Shown: piece by piece, positions 7,826-16,068 of the stretch
How positions within the stretch are numbered: the first letter of the stretch is position 1
Layout: every line of letters starts with the position of its first letter
Assembly: GCA_966211675.1 (NCBI GenBank)
Contig: CBIHPK010000044.1
Location: 1-46,478 of the forward strand
From: SCUS01 sp966211675
GTDB lineage: Bacteria; Myxococcota_A; Polyangia; Polyangiales; Ga0077539
Reading direction: 5' to 3'
DNA: 46,478 nt
Translations under genes and position numbers: made by a program
Notes under the pieces: generated by a model
Database searches by the model: none
What the model saw: the letters and a program-made list of their open reading frames with translations, nothing else
What the model was told of the DNA's origin: nothing

Positions 7826-10369
7826 TCACGCGCCGCGCTGCCCTCGCAGCCACCCCTCCAGCCGCGTCACCGGCGACGCCGCGGGAACCCCCTCGATGAA
7901 CACCGCGCTCTCCGGCCACGCGTCGCGCACGCCCTCGTCGCCGGTCCAGTGCGCGCCCCCGGAGGATCGCTCGAAGAGCAGGGCCTCCACGGCGCCCAGG
8001 TCGCCCAGCAGCGCGGCGAGCTCCGCGCCCGAGAGCGCGCCGGAGAGCACCAGCACGCGGCCGTCGGCGGTCGTGGCCAATACCTGACGGGGTAAGACCC
8101 CCGCGTCGTCCCAGCCGGTCGCGGCGCCGCGGTGGCGGACCAGCACGCCCTGCAGCGCCTCTCGCACCTCCGGGCCCACGGCGACCCCGGACTCGATGGA
8201 GACCACGCCGTCGCGCAGCGCGAGGTGGCCCGAGTGCTCCGCCGCCACGAAGGGGAGATGCACCCTCCCCCCGACGCAGAGCCCTCTCGGCGCGGCGAGC
8301 GAGGCGGCCAGGCCCAGCTCGATGGCCCCGAGCAGCGGGCGCTCCGGGGACGGAGTGAAGGTGCGGTCCTCGGCGACGAGGGTGCTCGCGGGCTCGCGGC
8401 GGCCGGCGCGCAGGTGCAGTCGCACCCGGTCGGCGGCGAGCGCGTCCACGGTGACCTCGCGGCCGGGCGCGAGCGCGAGGCGGAGCGTGGTCACGCCGGG
8501 CATCCACGCGGGCGAGGGCTGCGGTCGAGAGGCGGTCCAGGCGACGCCGCGCACCGGCGCGGGGAGCGCGTGGCGGAGCGAGAGGTAGAAGAAATCCTTG
8601 AGGGTGTAATAGAGGAAGCGGTCGCCGTGCGACTGCATCGCGTCGTCGAGCGCGCGGTACTGGAAGCGCCGCTGCGCCACGTCGTCGACGCGAAGGAAGT
8701 GGAAGGTGGCGTGCGTGGGGTTCATGTCGAGGTGCATCCCGTAGGTGCACCCGGCGAGGCGCATCGCTCGGCCCAGGCGGCGCGCGGTGGTCTCCTCTCC
8801 CCAGGCGTAGAAGAGGTGGCCGCGGTCGTCGGCGCAGAGCCCCGAGCGCACCGTGGGCATGGTCTCGATGCCGCCGAGCACGAAGCCCCAGAGGCCGCGG
8901 CGCGAGGGGTTCTCGACGCCGTCGGCGAGCAGGGGCTCCAGGTTCTGCCGCAGCGAGCGCACCGCCGCCGGGAGCGCCGGGAGCGAGTCCCACGAGCCCA
9001 TCGCGATGCGACCGTCGTCGAGGGTGACCACCGTCGCGGCGCCCGGCTGCGGCGGCAGGAGAACGCGGCCGTCGACGGCCATGCCGTAGGCGCCGTGCTC
9101 GGTCTTGAAGGCGCCGTTGAAGGCCCCGACCACGCGAGGCAGCAGGCCCGGAGCGCGAGGGATGCGGCCGTCGCCGCGAGGTCCGACGAGGGGCACCGGG
9201 TCTTCCACGCCGGCCTGCATCCCGAGCTCGAGCTGGCGCATGTCCATGGCGACGAGCAGCACGCGCGTGTACGGCCGCTCGTCGTCGAGGCGTACGAAGG
9301 TGCGATAGAACGCGGGCGGAGCGCCGTCGAGGTGGTGCACCCACGGCGGCGTGGCGTTGACCCACCGCCCCTCGCCCGGGTCCGCCGCGCCCAGCGGAGG
9401 GGCGATGGACGGCGGCGGCCAGTAGGGGTCCGGCGCCTGCCCCACCTCGCTGGCGATGACGTGACCGGCCTCGTCCAGGGCGGGCGCCTCCGCGGCGATG
9501 GCGGGCGGCGGGCGTCGTCCGAACCAGCGGTACACCCGCTGGTGCCACCAGTCGCGCACGGCGAAGGCGTGCTGCTCCAGCCACGCGATGGGGGCCGGAC
9601 CCACGAAGGGCAGCGAGCGCACCGTGTCCACGGCCCAGATGACCGGCGGCTTGTCGACGCGCTGCTGGCGGGTGAGCGTGGCCCCATCGGCGGGCTCGGT
9701 GCGAAGCGAGCGCAGGTCGAGGGTCCAGGCGCGGCGGCCCGCGTCGAGGGCGACGAGGTCGTGGGAGACGAAGCGAAGGGAGACGCGCTCGGCGGGGCGG
9801 TCGAGCCGGAGGTCGTAGCGGGCGACGCCGACGCGGGTGCCGGTCTCGAGGGCGTTGGTGACCTCGCGGCGCAGGCGCGCGGCGGTGGTGGCGTCCCCGG
9901 CGGGGTCGAGCACGAAGGCCGACTGCACCTGGCCGAAGGCGCGAGAGGGGACGGCGATGCGCCGCGGGGCGTCCGGCGAGGCGACGGCCTCGGGCACCAT
10001 CGGCCCGTCGTCGCCGAGGGGGCTGCGGGTGAGGTTGGAGAGCGCTCGCAGCCCGAGGAGGGTGCCGTCGGGGGTGAGCCGGATCTCCGCGCGGTACACG
10101 TCCCTCGGCGCGCCGGGCCGGTCGCGGGCGGTGAACCAGAGCGCTCGGCCGAATACGGCGTCCTGTAAAGAGACGGCCCGGGTGCGCTCGAAGAGGAGGT
10201 CGTCGGCGCCGACCGAGAGGCGCGTGCTGGCGGCGACGGCGCGTGCGAGCCGGGCGCGGGCGTCCGGCGCGAGGGTGCTGCGCGTCGGGGCGGTGAGCGC
10301 GAGGTGCAGCGCGGCGACGGCGCCGAGGAGCGAAGAGGACTTCCACGCGATCGACGACGAGGTCACCAC
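7826..10369 (-). CDS. large phosphodiester-glycosidase (NAGPA-like) domain protein
   Basis: The 847-residue protein starts with GTG and an N-terminal hydrophobic segment (LLGAVAALHLALTA) that is probably a membrane anchor or signal. Residues about 60-240 form an unknown domain. After a Pro-rich linker (about 285-330), residues about 340-600 carry the phosphodiester glycosidase pattern: YTRVLLVAMDMRQLELGM, VVGAFNGAFKTEHGAYGMAVDG (415-434, quoted in two parts elsewhere), VTLDDGRIAMGSW and AMRLAGCTYGMHLDMNPTH. This family is named after the enzyme that uncovers mannose-6-phosphate; bacterial members are exported and act on glycans. A final ~240-residue part resembles no family known to me. The long plus-strand frame across the gene is a GC artefact. 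Confidence 0.75.
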   Translation of the reverse strand: MVTSSSIAWKSSSLLGAVAALHLALTAPTRSTLAPDARARLARAVAASTRLSVGADDLLFERTRAVSLQDAVFGRALWFTARDRPGAPRDVYRAEIRLTPDGTLLGLRALSNLTRSPLGDDGPMVPEAVASPDAPRRIAVPSRAFGQVQSAFVLDPAGDATTAARLRREVTNALETGTRVGVARYDLRLDRPAERVSLRFVSHDLVALDAGRRAWTLDLRSLRTEPADGATLTRQQRVDKPPVIWAVDTVRSLPFVGPAPIAWLEQHAFAVRDWWHQRVYRWFGRRPPPAIAAEAPALDEAGHVIASEVGQAPDPYWPPPSIAPPLGAADPGEGRWVNATPPWVHHLDGAPPAFYRTFVRLDDERPYTRVLLVAMDMRQLELGMQAGVEDPVPLVGPRGDGRIPRAPGLLPRVVGAFNGAFKTEHGAYGMAVDGRVLLPPQPGAATVVTLDDGRIAMGSWDSLPALPAAVRSLRQNLEPLLADGVENPSRRGLWGFVLGGIETMPTVRSGLCADDRGHLFYAWGEETTARRLGRAMRLAGCTYGMHLDMNPTHATFHFLRVDDVAQRRFQYRALDDAMQSHGDRFLYYTLKDFFYLSLRHALPAPVRGVAWTASRPQPSPAWMPGVTTLRLALAPGREVTVDALAADRVRLHLRAGRREPASTLVAEDRTFTPSPERPLLGAIELGLAASLAAPRGLCVGGRVHLPFVAAEHSGHLALRDGVVSIESGVAVGPEVREALQGVLVRHRGAATGWDDAGVLPRQVLATTADGRVLVLSGALSGAELAALLGDLGAVEALLFERSSGGAHWTGDEGVRDAWPESAVFIEGVPAASPVTRLEGWLRGQRGA

Positions 10370-10463
10370 TGCCGACGGGCGCTAGCGGACCGGGTGAGAC
10401 GGGTCAAGAAACGGCCCTGCGTGACACCCTCGGCGGCGCGGGGGTAGAGACTGCGGCGCGACG

Positions 10464-10907
10464 ATGTTCTGGATGAAGCTGGGGCTGGTGCTGCACACGA
10501 TCGCCGCCGGCGCGCTGACCGGCTCCGTGACGCACCTGGCGCTGACGCTGCGGAAGGCGCGGCGGGGCAGGCCCAACCCGCGGCTGCAGCGGCTGTACCC
10601 CTCGGTGGCGGCCGGGTGTTACCTGGCGGTGTATGTGCTGGGGACGCTGATCTACCCGCGGTACCGGGTGGAGGTGCGCGCGAACTGGCTCGACGACCAC
10701 GCGGCGTGGGCCTCGGTGCTCTTCGACCTTAAGGAGAACCTGGCGACGCTGCTCGGCCCGCTGGTGCTGGCGGCGGTGGTGCTCTCTCGCACGGAGGATC
10801 CGGCGAAGCCCGGCCGGGCGCTGCTCGGCTGCTCGGCGGCGATGGCGCTGGGGGTGTGGTTCAACCTGGTGTCGGGCCTGCTGGTGGCCAGCATGAGGTC
10901 GGTGTGA
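10464..10907 (+). CDS. four-helix membrane protein, first of a coupled pair
   Basis: The 147-residue protein has about four hydrophobic helices: near residues 5-28 (LGLVLHTIAAGALTGSVTHL), 47-65 (VAAGCYLAVYVLGTLIY), 91-107 (LATLLGPLVLAAVVL) and 120-142 (ALGVWFNLVSGLLVAS). Charged loops include RYRVEVRANWLDDHAAW. No family is recognised. Its TGA overlaps the GTG of the next gene (GTGA), so the two products are translated together and may form a heteromeric inner-membrane complex. Confidence 0.7.
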   Translation: MFWMKLGLVLHTIAAGALTGSVTHLALTLRKARRGRPNPRLQRLYPSVAAGCYLAVYVLGTLIYPRYRVEVRANWLDDHAAWASVLFDLKENLATLLGPLVLAAVVLSRTEDPAKPGRALLGCSAAMALGVWFNLVSGLLVASMRSV

Positions 10908-11242
10908 GCGCCCGAGCGCGCTTCGCCACCGGGGCCGGGACGCTGGCCGCGGCGACGGTGTACCTGGTGCTGACGACCACCAAGGCGGGGCTGCTCTACT
11001 ACCTCCCGACCCGAGGCGAGTGGACCTTCGACCCGCCCACCGGGGTGATCGCGATGGACTGGTTCGCCCGCTCCAACGCGACGCTGCTCGCGGGGGCGCT
11101 GGCGACCTGGGCGGCCTGGCGCCTCGCGCCCTCGGACCCGAAGCGCTGCCTCCGCCACGCGGCCCGGCTGTGGCCCCTGGGGTGGATGATGCTGGGCTGG
11201 TCGGCGGCCTACACGGCGATGTCGCTGGTGGCCAGGGGCTGA
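10904..11242 (+). CDS. three-helix membrane protein, second of a coupled pair
   Basis: The GTG at 10904-10906 overlaps the TGA of the previous gene and gives 112 residues; a longer version from ATG 10856 would overlap the upstream gene by 50 bp and is less likely. Hydrophobic segments are at about 7-28 (ATGAGTLAAATVYLVLTTT), 52-69 (ATLLAGALATWAAW) and 88-108 (PLGWMMLGWSAAYTAMSLV). A periplasmic-looking loop contains YYLPTRGEWTFDPPTGV. The function is unknown; coupling to the preceding membrane protein is the main clue. Confidence 0.7.
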   Translation: MSARARFATGAGTLAAATVYLVLTTTKAGLLYYLPTRGEWTFDPPTGVIAMDWFARSNATLLAGALATWAAWRLAPSDPKRCLRHAARLWPLGWMMLGWSAAYTAMSLVARG

Positions 11243-11299
11243 GCGCGGGTCGCTTGCGGGACCGCGCGCAGGCGGTCACGCTGACGGCTGAAAGCCGAG

Positions 11300-11548
11300 G
11301 TGACGACGATGCTGATGGGTGGACCGGCCTGTGAGAGCTGCGGGCGACCGATGATGAGCGGGACGAGCTCGAAGTACTGCGAGAGCTGCACCAACGCGAA
11401 GGGCGACCTGCTCTCCTACGACGAGGTGCACCGGCGGCTGGTGGAGCGGGAGTTCATGGGCCGCAACGGGATGCAGCGGGAGCAGGCCGAGGTGGCCGCG
11501 CGCAACGCCCTGTCGCGGATGCCCGCGTGGAAGGGCGGCGCGCGCTGA
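11300..11548 (+). CDS. small zinc-ribbon protein
   Basis: The 82-residue protein has one zinc ribbon near its N-terminus, CESCGRPM...KYCESC (two CxxC knuckles about 14 residues apart). It resembles the putative zinc-ribbon family found in small bacterial proteins annotated from CQSCGMPM...YCxxC motifs. After it comes a helical tail (YDEVHRRLVEREFMGRNGMQ, then EQAEVAARNAL). The start is GTG at 11300 or ATG at 11309, differing by three residues. A nucleic-acid or protein-binding role is possible but not shown. It is convergent with the MopE-type lipoprotein gene. Confidence 0.7.
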   Translation: MTTMLMGGPACESCGRPMMSGTSSKYCESCTNAKGDLLSYDEVHRRLVEREFMGRNGMQREQAEVAARNALSRMPAWKGGAR

Positions 11549-11583
11549 GCACGGGCTATCCCTTACCGGGCTAGGTAAGTGGA

Positions 11584-12414
11584 TCAGTCGTGGGCGATGT
11601 CGCTGGTGGCGCCGCTGTCGGTGCGGGGGCCGGCGTCGCTCGCGCAGACGCTGACGCCGCCGTCGGACATGGTGCAGTCGAAGTCGCCGCAGTCGACGAA
11701 GCCGTCGCAGTCGTTGTCGACGTGGTCGCCGCAGGCCGCGTTGGTGTTCTCCGAGCCCTGGCAGAGGCAGACGCCGCCGTCGCGGGTGGTGATGCCGCCG
11801 TCGGCGACGCACACCGTGATGGAGCAGGTGCGGCAGGAGAAGTCGACGCAGTCGGTGAAGCCGTCGCAGTCGTTGTCGATGCCGTCGTTGCACTCGGCGT
11901 TGGTGTTCTCGCGAGAGCCGCCGGAGTCGCAGGTCGGGCGATCGGTGGTGCCGCCGTCGCTCGGGCAGGTGGCGCGGGGGCAGTCGAAGTCGCGGCAGTC
12001 GAGGAAGCCGTCGCAGTCGTTGTCGACGCCGTCGGTGCAGGCCGCGGCGGTGTTCTCCATGCCGGTCGCGGTGCACGGGCCGATGTCGCGGCCGGTGCTG
12101 CCGTCGCGGTTGGAGGTGCCCGCGTCGGGGCAGAAGGTCACCGCGGGGTTGTTGCGCGAACAGCTGAAATCACGGCAGTCGGTGAAGCCGTTGCAGTCGT
12201 TGTCGATGTTGTCCGCGCAGGTGGTCGCGGTGTTCTCCGCGCCGGACGGGACGCAGGCGTCGCTGCCCGGGCGGTCCATCACGACGCCGCCCGTGTCCGT
12301 CGGGGTCGTGCCGCTGTCGACCACGCCGCTGTCCGTCTCGGTCGGCGTGAGGCTCTCAGAGCGGCAGGCGGCGAGGACGAGACCGGCACCAAGGATCCAA
12401 CGAAGGCTTCGCAT
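11584..12414 (-). CDS. lipoprotein with four MopE-type metal-binding repeats
   Basis: The ATG at 12412-12414, with GGGAG upstream, gives 276 residues with signal MRSLRWILGAGLVLAAC and lipid Cys17. After a Thr/Asp linker come four repeats of the form ENTxAxCxDxxDNDCDG(or NG)FxDCxDFxC, about 50 residues apart and separated by Asp/Gly/Thr-rich spacers. The DNDCDG core is the putative metal-binding motif named after methanotroph MopE and is abundant in myxobacterial surface proteins. Regular spacing suggests recent internal duplication. A surface structural or adhesive role is inferred; no catalytic domain is seen. Confidence 0.85.
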   Translation of the reverse strand: MRSLRWILGAGLVLAACRSESLTPTETDSGVVDSGTTPTDTGGVVMDRPGSDACVPSGAENTATTCADNIDNDCNGFTDCRDFSCSRNNPAVTFCPDAGTSNRDGSTGRDIGPCTATGMENTAAACTDGVDNDCDGFLDCRDFDCPRATCPSDGGTTDRPTCDSGGSRENTNAECNDGIDNDCDGFTDCVDFSCRTCSITVCVADGGITTRDGGVCLCQGSENTNAACGDHVDNDCDGFVDCGDFDCTMSDGGVSVCASDAGPRTDSGATSDIAHD

Positions 12415-12516
12415 TCCACACTCTCCCGCGCTCATTCAGGTCGAGCGCATGGGCCGCCCCTACCACGCTCTCCGCGGAGACGAAACCACCCCTACGACGA
12501 GCCGCAGCCCCGGGTC

Positions 12517-13248
12517 TCAACCTTCGCCGCGGTCGAACCAGGGGTCGCTGGTGGCCAGCCGGGCGTAGGGGCCGTAGGCCGTGACCGCGCCTGCCCGGCG
12601 CAGCGCCGAGGCCGCCTTGAGCAGGATCTTCGGGTCGCGCGGCTGGGTCATCCCCGCGAGGTGCCACCACACGACGGCGTCGACCCAGCGGTCTTCGCGC
12701 TCGGCGTTCTCGGCCTCGATCAGCGCTCGGCCGACGTCGTTGAACACGTCGATCTCCCCGACGCGCTCGATGAGCCCCACCGGTCGGCCCAGCGCCAGGC
12801 TCAGCTGCGCGTCGAGCACCGCCAGCAGGAACCTCACCTGCGACTCCGGCCCCGGCCTCGGCGGCGGCGTCCGGGGGCGCGGCTTGGCGGCCGTCGCGGC
12901 CCGTGCGGCGGCGTCGACGCTGCGCTGCGAGGGGTCGCTCGCCCGGGGGCGCGAGTCGTCGTAGCGCATGCGCTCGCGGGGATTGCGCAGCACCCGCTCG
13001 GCGGTCTGCACCGCCGCGGCGATGGCCTCGACCTTGGGCTGGTACTCCCCCAGCAGCCGCTCCGGGTCGAGCAGCCCTTCGATCCAGTGGCGCAGCCTCG
13101 CGGCCTCCTGGACGATGGTCTGCTCGTCCGCGTCGGGCGCGAGGCTCAGCACCTCGTAGTGGCCGCCGCGGCGCACGCGCGAAAACACCGCGTCGATCTC
13201 TGTTCGCTCACGCAGTGACAGCGCCACGATCTGACTCGACCGGCTCAC
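12517..13248 (-). CDS. J-domain-like protein lacking the HPD motif
   Basis: The 243-residue protein begins (GTG 13248, AGGA upstream) with a region like a J-domain: HYEVLSLAPDADEQTIVQEA at about 30-49 and VLRNPRERMRYDDSRP near 85-100, where DnaJ has YxxLGVxxxA and LxDxxxRxxYD. The HPD loop needed to stimulate Hsp70 is not present between the helices. A Pro/Arg linker (about 120-133) leads to a helical C-terminal part with a TPR-like look (DRWVDAVVWWHLAGMTQP). It therefore probably serves as a scaffold rather than a co-chaperone. Divergent from the nicotinamidase gene. Confidence 0.65.
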   Translation of the reverse strand: MSRSSQIVALSLRERTEIDAVFSRVRRGGHYEVLSLAPDADEQTIVQEAARLRHWIEGLLDPERLLGEYQPKVEAIAAAVQTAERVLRNPRERMRYDDSRPRASDPSQRSVDAAARAATAAKPRPRTPPPRPGPESQVRFLLAVLDAQLSLALGRPVGLIERVGEIDVFNDVGRALIEAENAEREDRWVDAVVWWHLAGMTQPRDPKILLKAASALRRAGAVTAYGPYARLATSDPWFDRGEG

Positions 13249-13308
13249 CGGTTTCTTCCTACCACCTCTGCCCCCCGTTGTTGAACCATTGTCAGGTCGG
13301 CCTCCCCT

Positions 13309-13322
13309 GTCAGCGCGCTGAC
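13309..13322. promoter_or_regulatory. 14-bp perfect palindrome in divergent intergenic region
   Basis: GTCAGCGCGCTGAC reads the same on both strands. It lies about 60 bp upstream of both the J-domain-like gene (minus) and the nicotinamidase gene (plus), a usual place for an operator of a dimeric repressor. No promoter boxes could be placed with confidence in this GC-rich region, and a chance palindrome cannot be excluded. Confidence 0.35.
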
Positions 13323-13384
13323 GGTCTAAGGTTCCCTCGCAATCCCCCGCGCGCGATGTGAGCGCGTGGCCGTTGAGGTGAGCG

Positions 13385-14047
13385 ATGCAACGAGTCTTCG
13401 TCGACGTGGATACCCAGCACGACTTCTGCCGCCCGGACGGCGCCCTCTTCGTCTCCGGGGCCCCGGCGGCGATGCCCGCGTGCGCCCGGCTGGTGGCGAG
13501 GGCGGTCGCGGACGGCGCGCTCCTCGTGGGCTCCGTGGACTCGCACGCTCACGACGCCTGGGAGTTCGCGGGCAACGGTCGCGTCGGCCCCGCCGGGGAG
13601 GACCCGCGCTTCCCCTCGCACTGCGTGAAGGGCACCCCCGGGTGGCTGAAGCTGCCGGAGACCCTCCCGGCGCGCTTCTACTTCGTCCCGGTGGTGCCCG
13701 ACCCGGCGGCCGCCACGCGCATCCCGCCGCGCACCCAGGCCGTGTACTTCGAGAAGGAGGTCTACTCCCTCTTCGCCAACCCCAACGCCGCCCCGGTGCT
13801 CGACGCGCTCACCCCGGCCGGTCCGGTGGAGTTCGTGGTCTTCGGCGTGGCCACCGACTACTGCGTGCGCGCCGCCGCGCTGGGCCTCAAGGACTGGATC
13901 GCCGCCCGCCCCGAGCGCGCGGGCTCCCGCGTGGTGGTGGTCTCCGACGCCATCGCCGCGGTCACTCCCGAGGGGGCCGAGGCCGCGCTCCGGGAGCTCT
14001 CCTCCGCGGGCATCGCCCTCGCCCCGAGCGACGCCATCACGGGCTGA
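13385..14047 (+). CDS. pncA: nicotinamidase / isochorismatase-family cysteine hydrolase
   Basis: The 220-residue cytosolic protein carries the full nicotinamidase set: VDTQHDFC with catalytic D9, FEKEVYS with K124, and VFGVATDYCV with nucleophile C160. The metal ligands are D52 and H54 (SVDSHAHD) and H79 in FPSHCVKGTPG, which matches the WPxHCVxGTxG block. The reaction would be nicotinamide to nicotinic acid in NAD salvage; related amidases are possible. A GAGGTG Shine-Dalgarno precedes ATG at 13385. It converges with zapA. Confidence 0.85.
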   Translation: MQRVFVDVDTQHDFCRPDGALFVSGAPAAMPACARLVARAVADGALLVGSVDSHAHDAWEFAGNGRVGPAGEDPRFPSHCVKGTPGWLKLPETLPARFYFVPVVPDPAAATRIPPRTQAVYFEKEVYSLFANPNAAPVLDALTPAGPVEFVVFGVATDYCVRAAALGLKDWIAARPERAGSRVVVVSDAIAAVTPEGAEAALRELSSAGIALAPSDAITG

Positions 14048-14062
14048 GAGCCCGACGACGCC

Positions 14063-14437
14063 TCAGGTCGACTCAGGCTCCTCGACCACGAGCGCCCGGT
14101 CGATCTCCGCCAGCACCTCCGCGATCGCCTCGCGCGCCGACTGCTCCACCTGGCGAGCGTGCGTCCGGGTGCGCTCGACCTCCTCCTTCGAGCGGGCCTG
14201 CGCCTCGTCCGCGCGACGCCGCGTGGCGTGCAGCTCGTCCGCGAGGTCGAGCGCCAGCAGCGCGAGGATCGTCGGCATGCCCGCCCCCTTGGCCGCGCGC
14301 TGGATGGCCTCCACCCGCTCGTTGACCATGCCCGCGAGGCGCTCGATGTGCTGGGGATCGGCGTGGGCGCTCAGCCGGAGCCTCTGCCCCGCGACCTCCA
14401 CGGAGACGGTCTGCTTGGACTGCGTGACGTTGGACAC
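14063..14437 (-). CDS. zapA: cell division protein ZapA
   Basis: The 124-residue protein has the ZapA N-terminal fold (QTVSVEVAGQRLRL, then DPQHIERLAGMVNERVEAI) and the helix MPTILALLALDLADEL, followed by a long charged coiled coil (about 68-115). ZapA binds FtsZ and bundles its filaments at midcell. The N-terminal blocks match the family closely; the C-terminal coiled coil is longer than in E. coli ZapA. The start is GTG at 14435-14437. Confidence 0.85.
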   Translation of the reverse strand: MSNVTQSKQTVSVEVAGQRLRLSAHADPQHIERLAGMVNERVEAIQRAAKGAGMPTILALLALDLADELHATRRRADEAQARSKEEVERTRTHARQVEQSAREAIAEVLAEIDRALVVEEPEST

Positions 14438-14555
14438 GGCGGGGGTTCAGTACCACAGGTGATGCGCGACGGCGTGCGCATCGCGGTGGGGGGTCAGGCT
14501 CTGCTAGCTTGGCGCCACCGTCGGTCCCGACGCCCGAGCAGAAGGAGCCTCTCCG

Positions 14556-16046
14556 TTGAAACGCCCCACCGCGCACCGCTGGCTGGTCCTTGGTTCCCTC
14601 TCCCTGCTGGCGGCGTGCAGCGCCTCCGGCTCGGCCGAGCTCGGCGTGGGAGGGCCCCTCGGCGCCGACGGCAGCGTCCGCCGCGACGGAGCGGTCGTCG
14701 ACACGGGCCGACGCGTCGACACCGGAGCCCGGGTGGACACCGGCCGCCCGACGGTCACCGACGGCGGCACCTCGGGGATGGACGGCGGCACCGTCTCGCC
14801 CGGCGACGACGGCGGGGTGGCGCCCGGCAAGGACGGCGGCACCGTCTCGCCCGGCTGTGGCGCCCGTGAGATGTGCGGCAACGGCCTCGACGACAACTGC
14901 AACGGCCGCGTCGACGAGGACTGCGCCTGCGTCCCGGGGATGACCCAGCGGTGCTTCCCCGGCGACCCCGCGCTCGCGGGCCGCGGGGTGTGCGTCTACG
15001 GGACCTCCACCTGCGAGGGCACCGGCGAGTTCGGCACCTGGAGCGCGTGCGTGGGAGCCGGAGCGCCGAGGGCCGTGGAGTGCGGCATGGGGATGGACTT
15101 CCGCTGCAACGGCAACGTCGACGAGGGCTGCACCTGCGCGGTGGGCGCCACCCGCTCCTGCTACACGGGGCCCGCGGGCACCGAGACCCGGGGCGCGTGC
15201 CGCGCGGGCGTGCAGACCTGCGCCGCGGTGGCGGGCGGATCGGCGTGGGGCACGTGCACGGGCGAGATCACCCCCGGGGCGCGCGACCTCTGCGACGGCG
15301 TCGACCGCGACTGCAACGGCACCGCCAACGACGGCTGCACCTGCGCCATCGGCGCCAACCGGCTCTGCTACACGGGCCCGGCGGGGACGCCGGGGGTCGG
15401 CATCTGCCGCTCGGGCACCCAGCCCTGCGTGCGCGGCGCCGACGGCGTGAGCACCACCTGGGGAGGCTGCATCAACGAGGTGCGCCCCGCGGCGGCGGAG
15501 GTCTGCGCCAACGGGCTCGACGACAACTGCAACGGCATGGTGGACGAGGGCTGCCCCCCGCCCAGCACCACCTGCCCCACGGGCCAGCCCCGCTGCGGCG
15601 GCGTGTGCTGCGCCGCGGGCGAGGCCTGCGCGGCCAACATCTGCGTGGGCAACGGCCAGCTCCGCTTCACCCTCACCTGGGACGTGATGGCCGACCTCGA
15701 CCTGCACGTGGTCCCGCCGTGCGGGACGGAGATCTACTACGGCAACCTGTCGTCCTGCGGCGGCACGCTCGACCGCGACTCGTGCCCTGCGCTGCGGGCG
15801 ACGGACAGCGCCGACCGCTGCAACGGCCCGGAGAACATCTTCTGGCCGAGCGCCCCCGCCTCGGGCACCTACCTCGTGTGCGTCAACCCCTGGCAGATGA
15901 ACAGCGGCTCCACCGCCCACTGGACCCTCAACGTCTACCGCGGGACCACGCTCCTGCGTACGTTTACCGGCACCCGTAACAGCAGCGTGAGCTACGTGCG
16001 CTGCACCCGCACCGCCGCCTCCTTCGTCGGCGAGATCAGCATCTAG
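14556..16046 (+). CDS. lipoprotein with MopE-type repeats and C-terminal YfaP/DUF2135-like domain
   Basis: TTG at 14556 is the start: GAAGGAG lies 8 nt upstream and a lipoprotein signal follows (LVLGSLSLLAAC, Cys21). The 496-residue protein has a Gly/Asp/Thr linker (about 25-100), then several Cys-rich modules with GLDDNCNGRVDEDC, MDFRCNGNVDEGC, VDRDCNGTANDGC and GLDDNCNGMVDEGC. These alternate with CYTGPAGT...GxCRxGxQxC units that look duplicated. From about residue 370, LRFTLTWDVMADLDLHVVPP and YLVCVNPWQMN match the beta-sandwich of YfaP-like proteins. It is probably surface-exposed. Confidence 0.85.
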   Translation: MKRPTAHRWLVLGSLSLLAACSASGSAELGVGGPLGADGSVRRDGAVVDTGRRVDTGARVDTGRPTVTDGGTSGMDGGTVSPGDDGGVAPGKDGGTVSPGCGAREMCGNGLDDNCNGRVDEDCACVPGMTQRCFPGDPALAGRGVCVYGTSTCEGTGEFGTWSACVGAGAPRAVECGMGMDFRCNGNVDEGCTCAVGATRSCYTGPAGTETRGACRAGVQTCAAVAGGSAWGTCTGEITPGARDLCDGVDRDCNGTANDGCTCAIGANRLCYTGPAGTPGVGICRSGTQPCVRGADGVSTTWGGCINEVRPAAAEVCANGLDDNCNGMVDEGCPPPSTTCPTGQPRCGGVCCAAGEACAANICVGNGQLRFTLTWDVMADLDLHVVPPCGTEIYYGNLSSCGGTLDRDSCPALRATDSADRCNGPENIFWPSAPASGTYLVCVNPWQMNSGSTAHWTLNVYRGTTLLRTFTGTRNSSVSYVRCTRTAASFVGEISI

Positions 16047-16068
16047 CGCAGCGCCCTCTCGGCGCCCC

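Noticed and set aside
8132..10168. 678-codon plus-strand open frame opposite the phosphodiester-glycosidase-domain gene
   Set aside because: Composition is Arg/Gly/Ala/Glu-rich without any domain; it is the antisense shadow expected at this GC content.
14438..14555. 6S RNA next to zapA
   Set aside because: In some proteobacteria 6S RNA lies downstream of zapA; here the downstream side is occupied by the nicotinamidase gene, and the upstream gap has no long hairpin with a central bubble.
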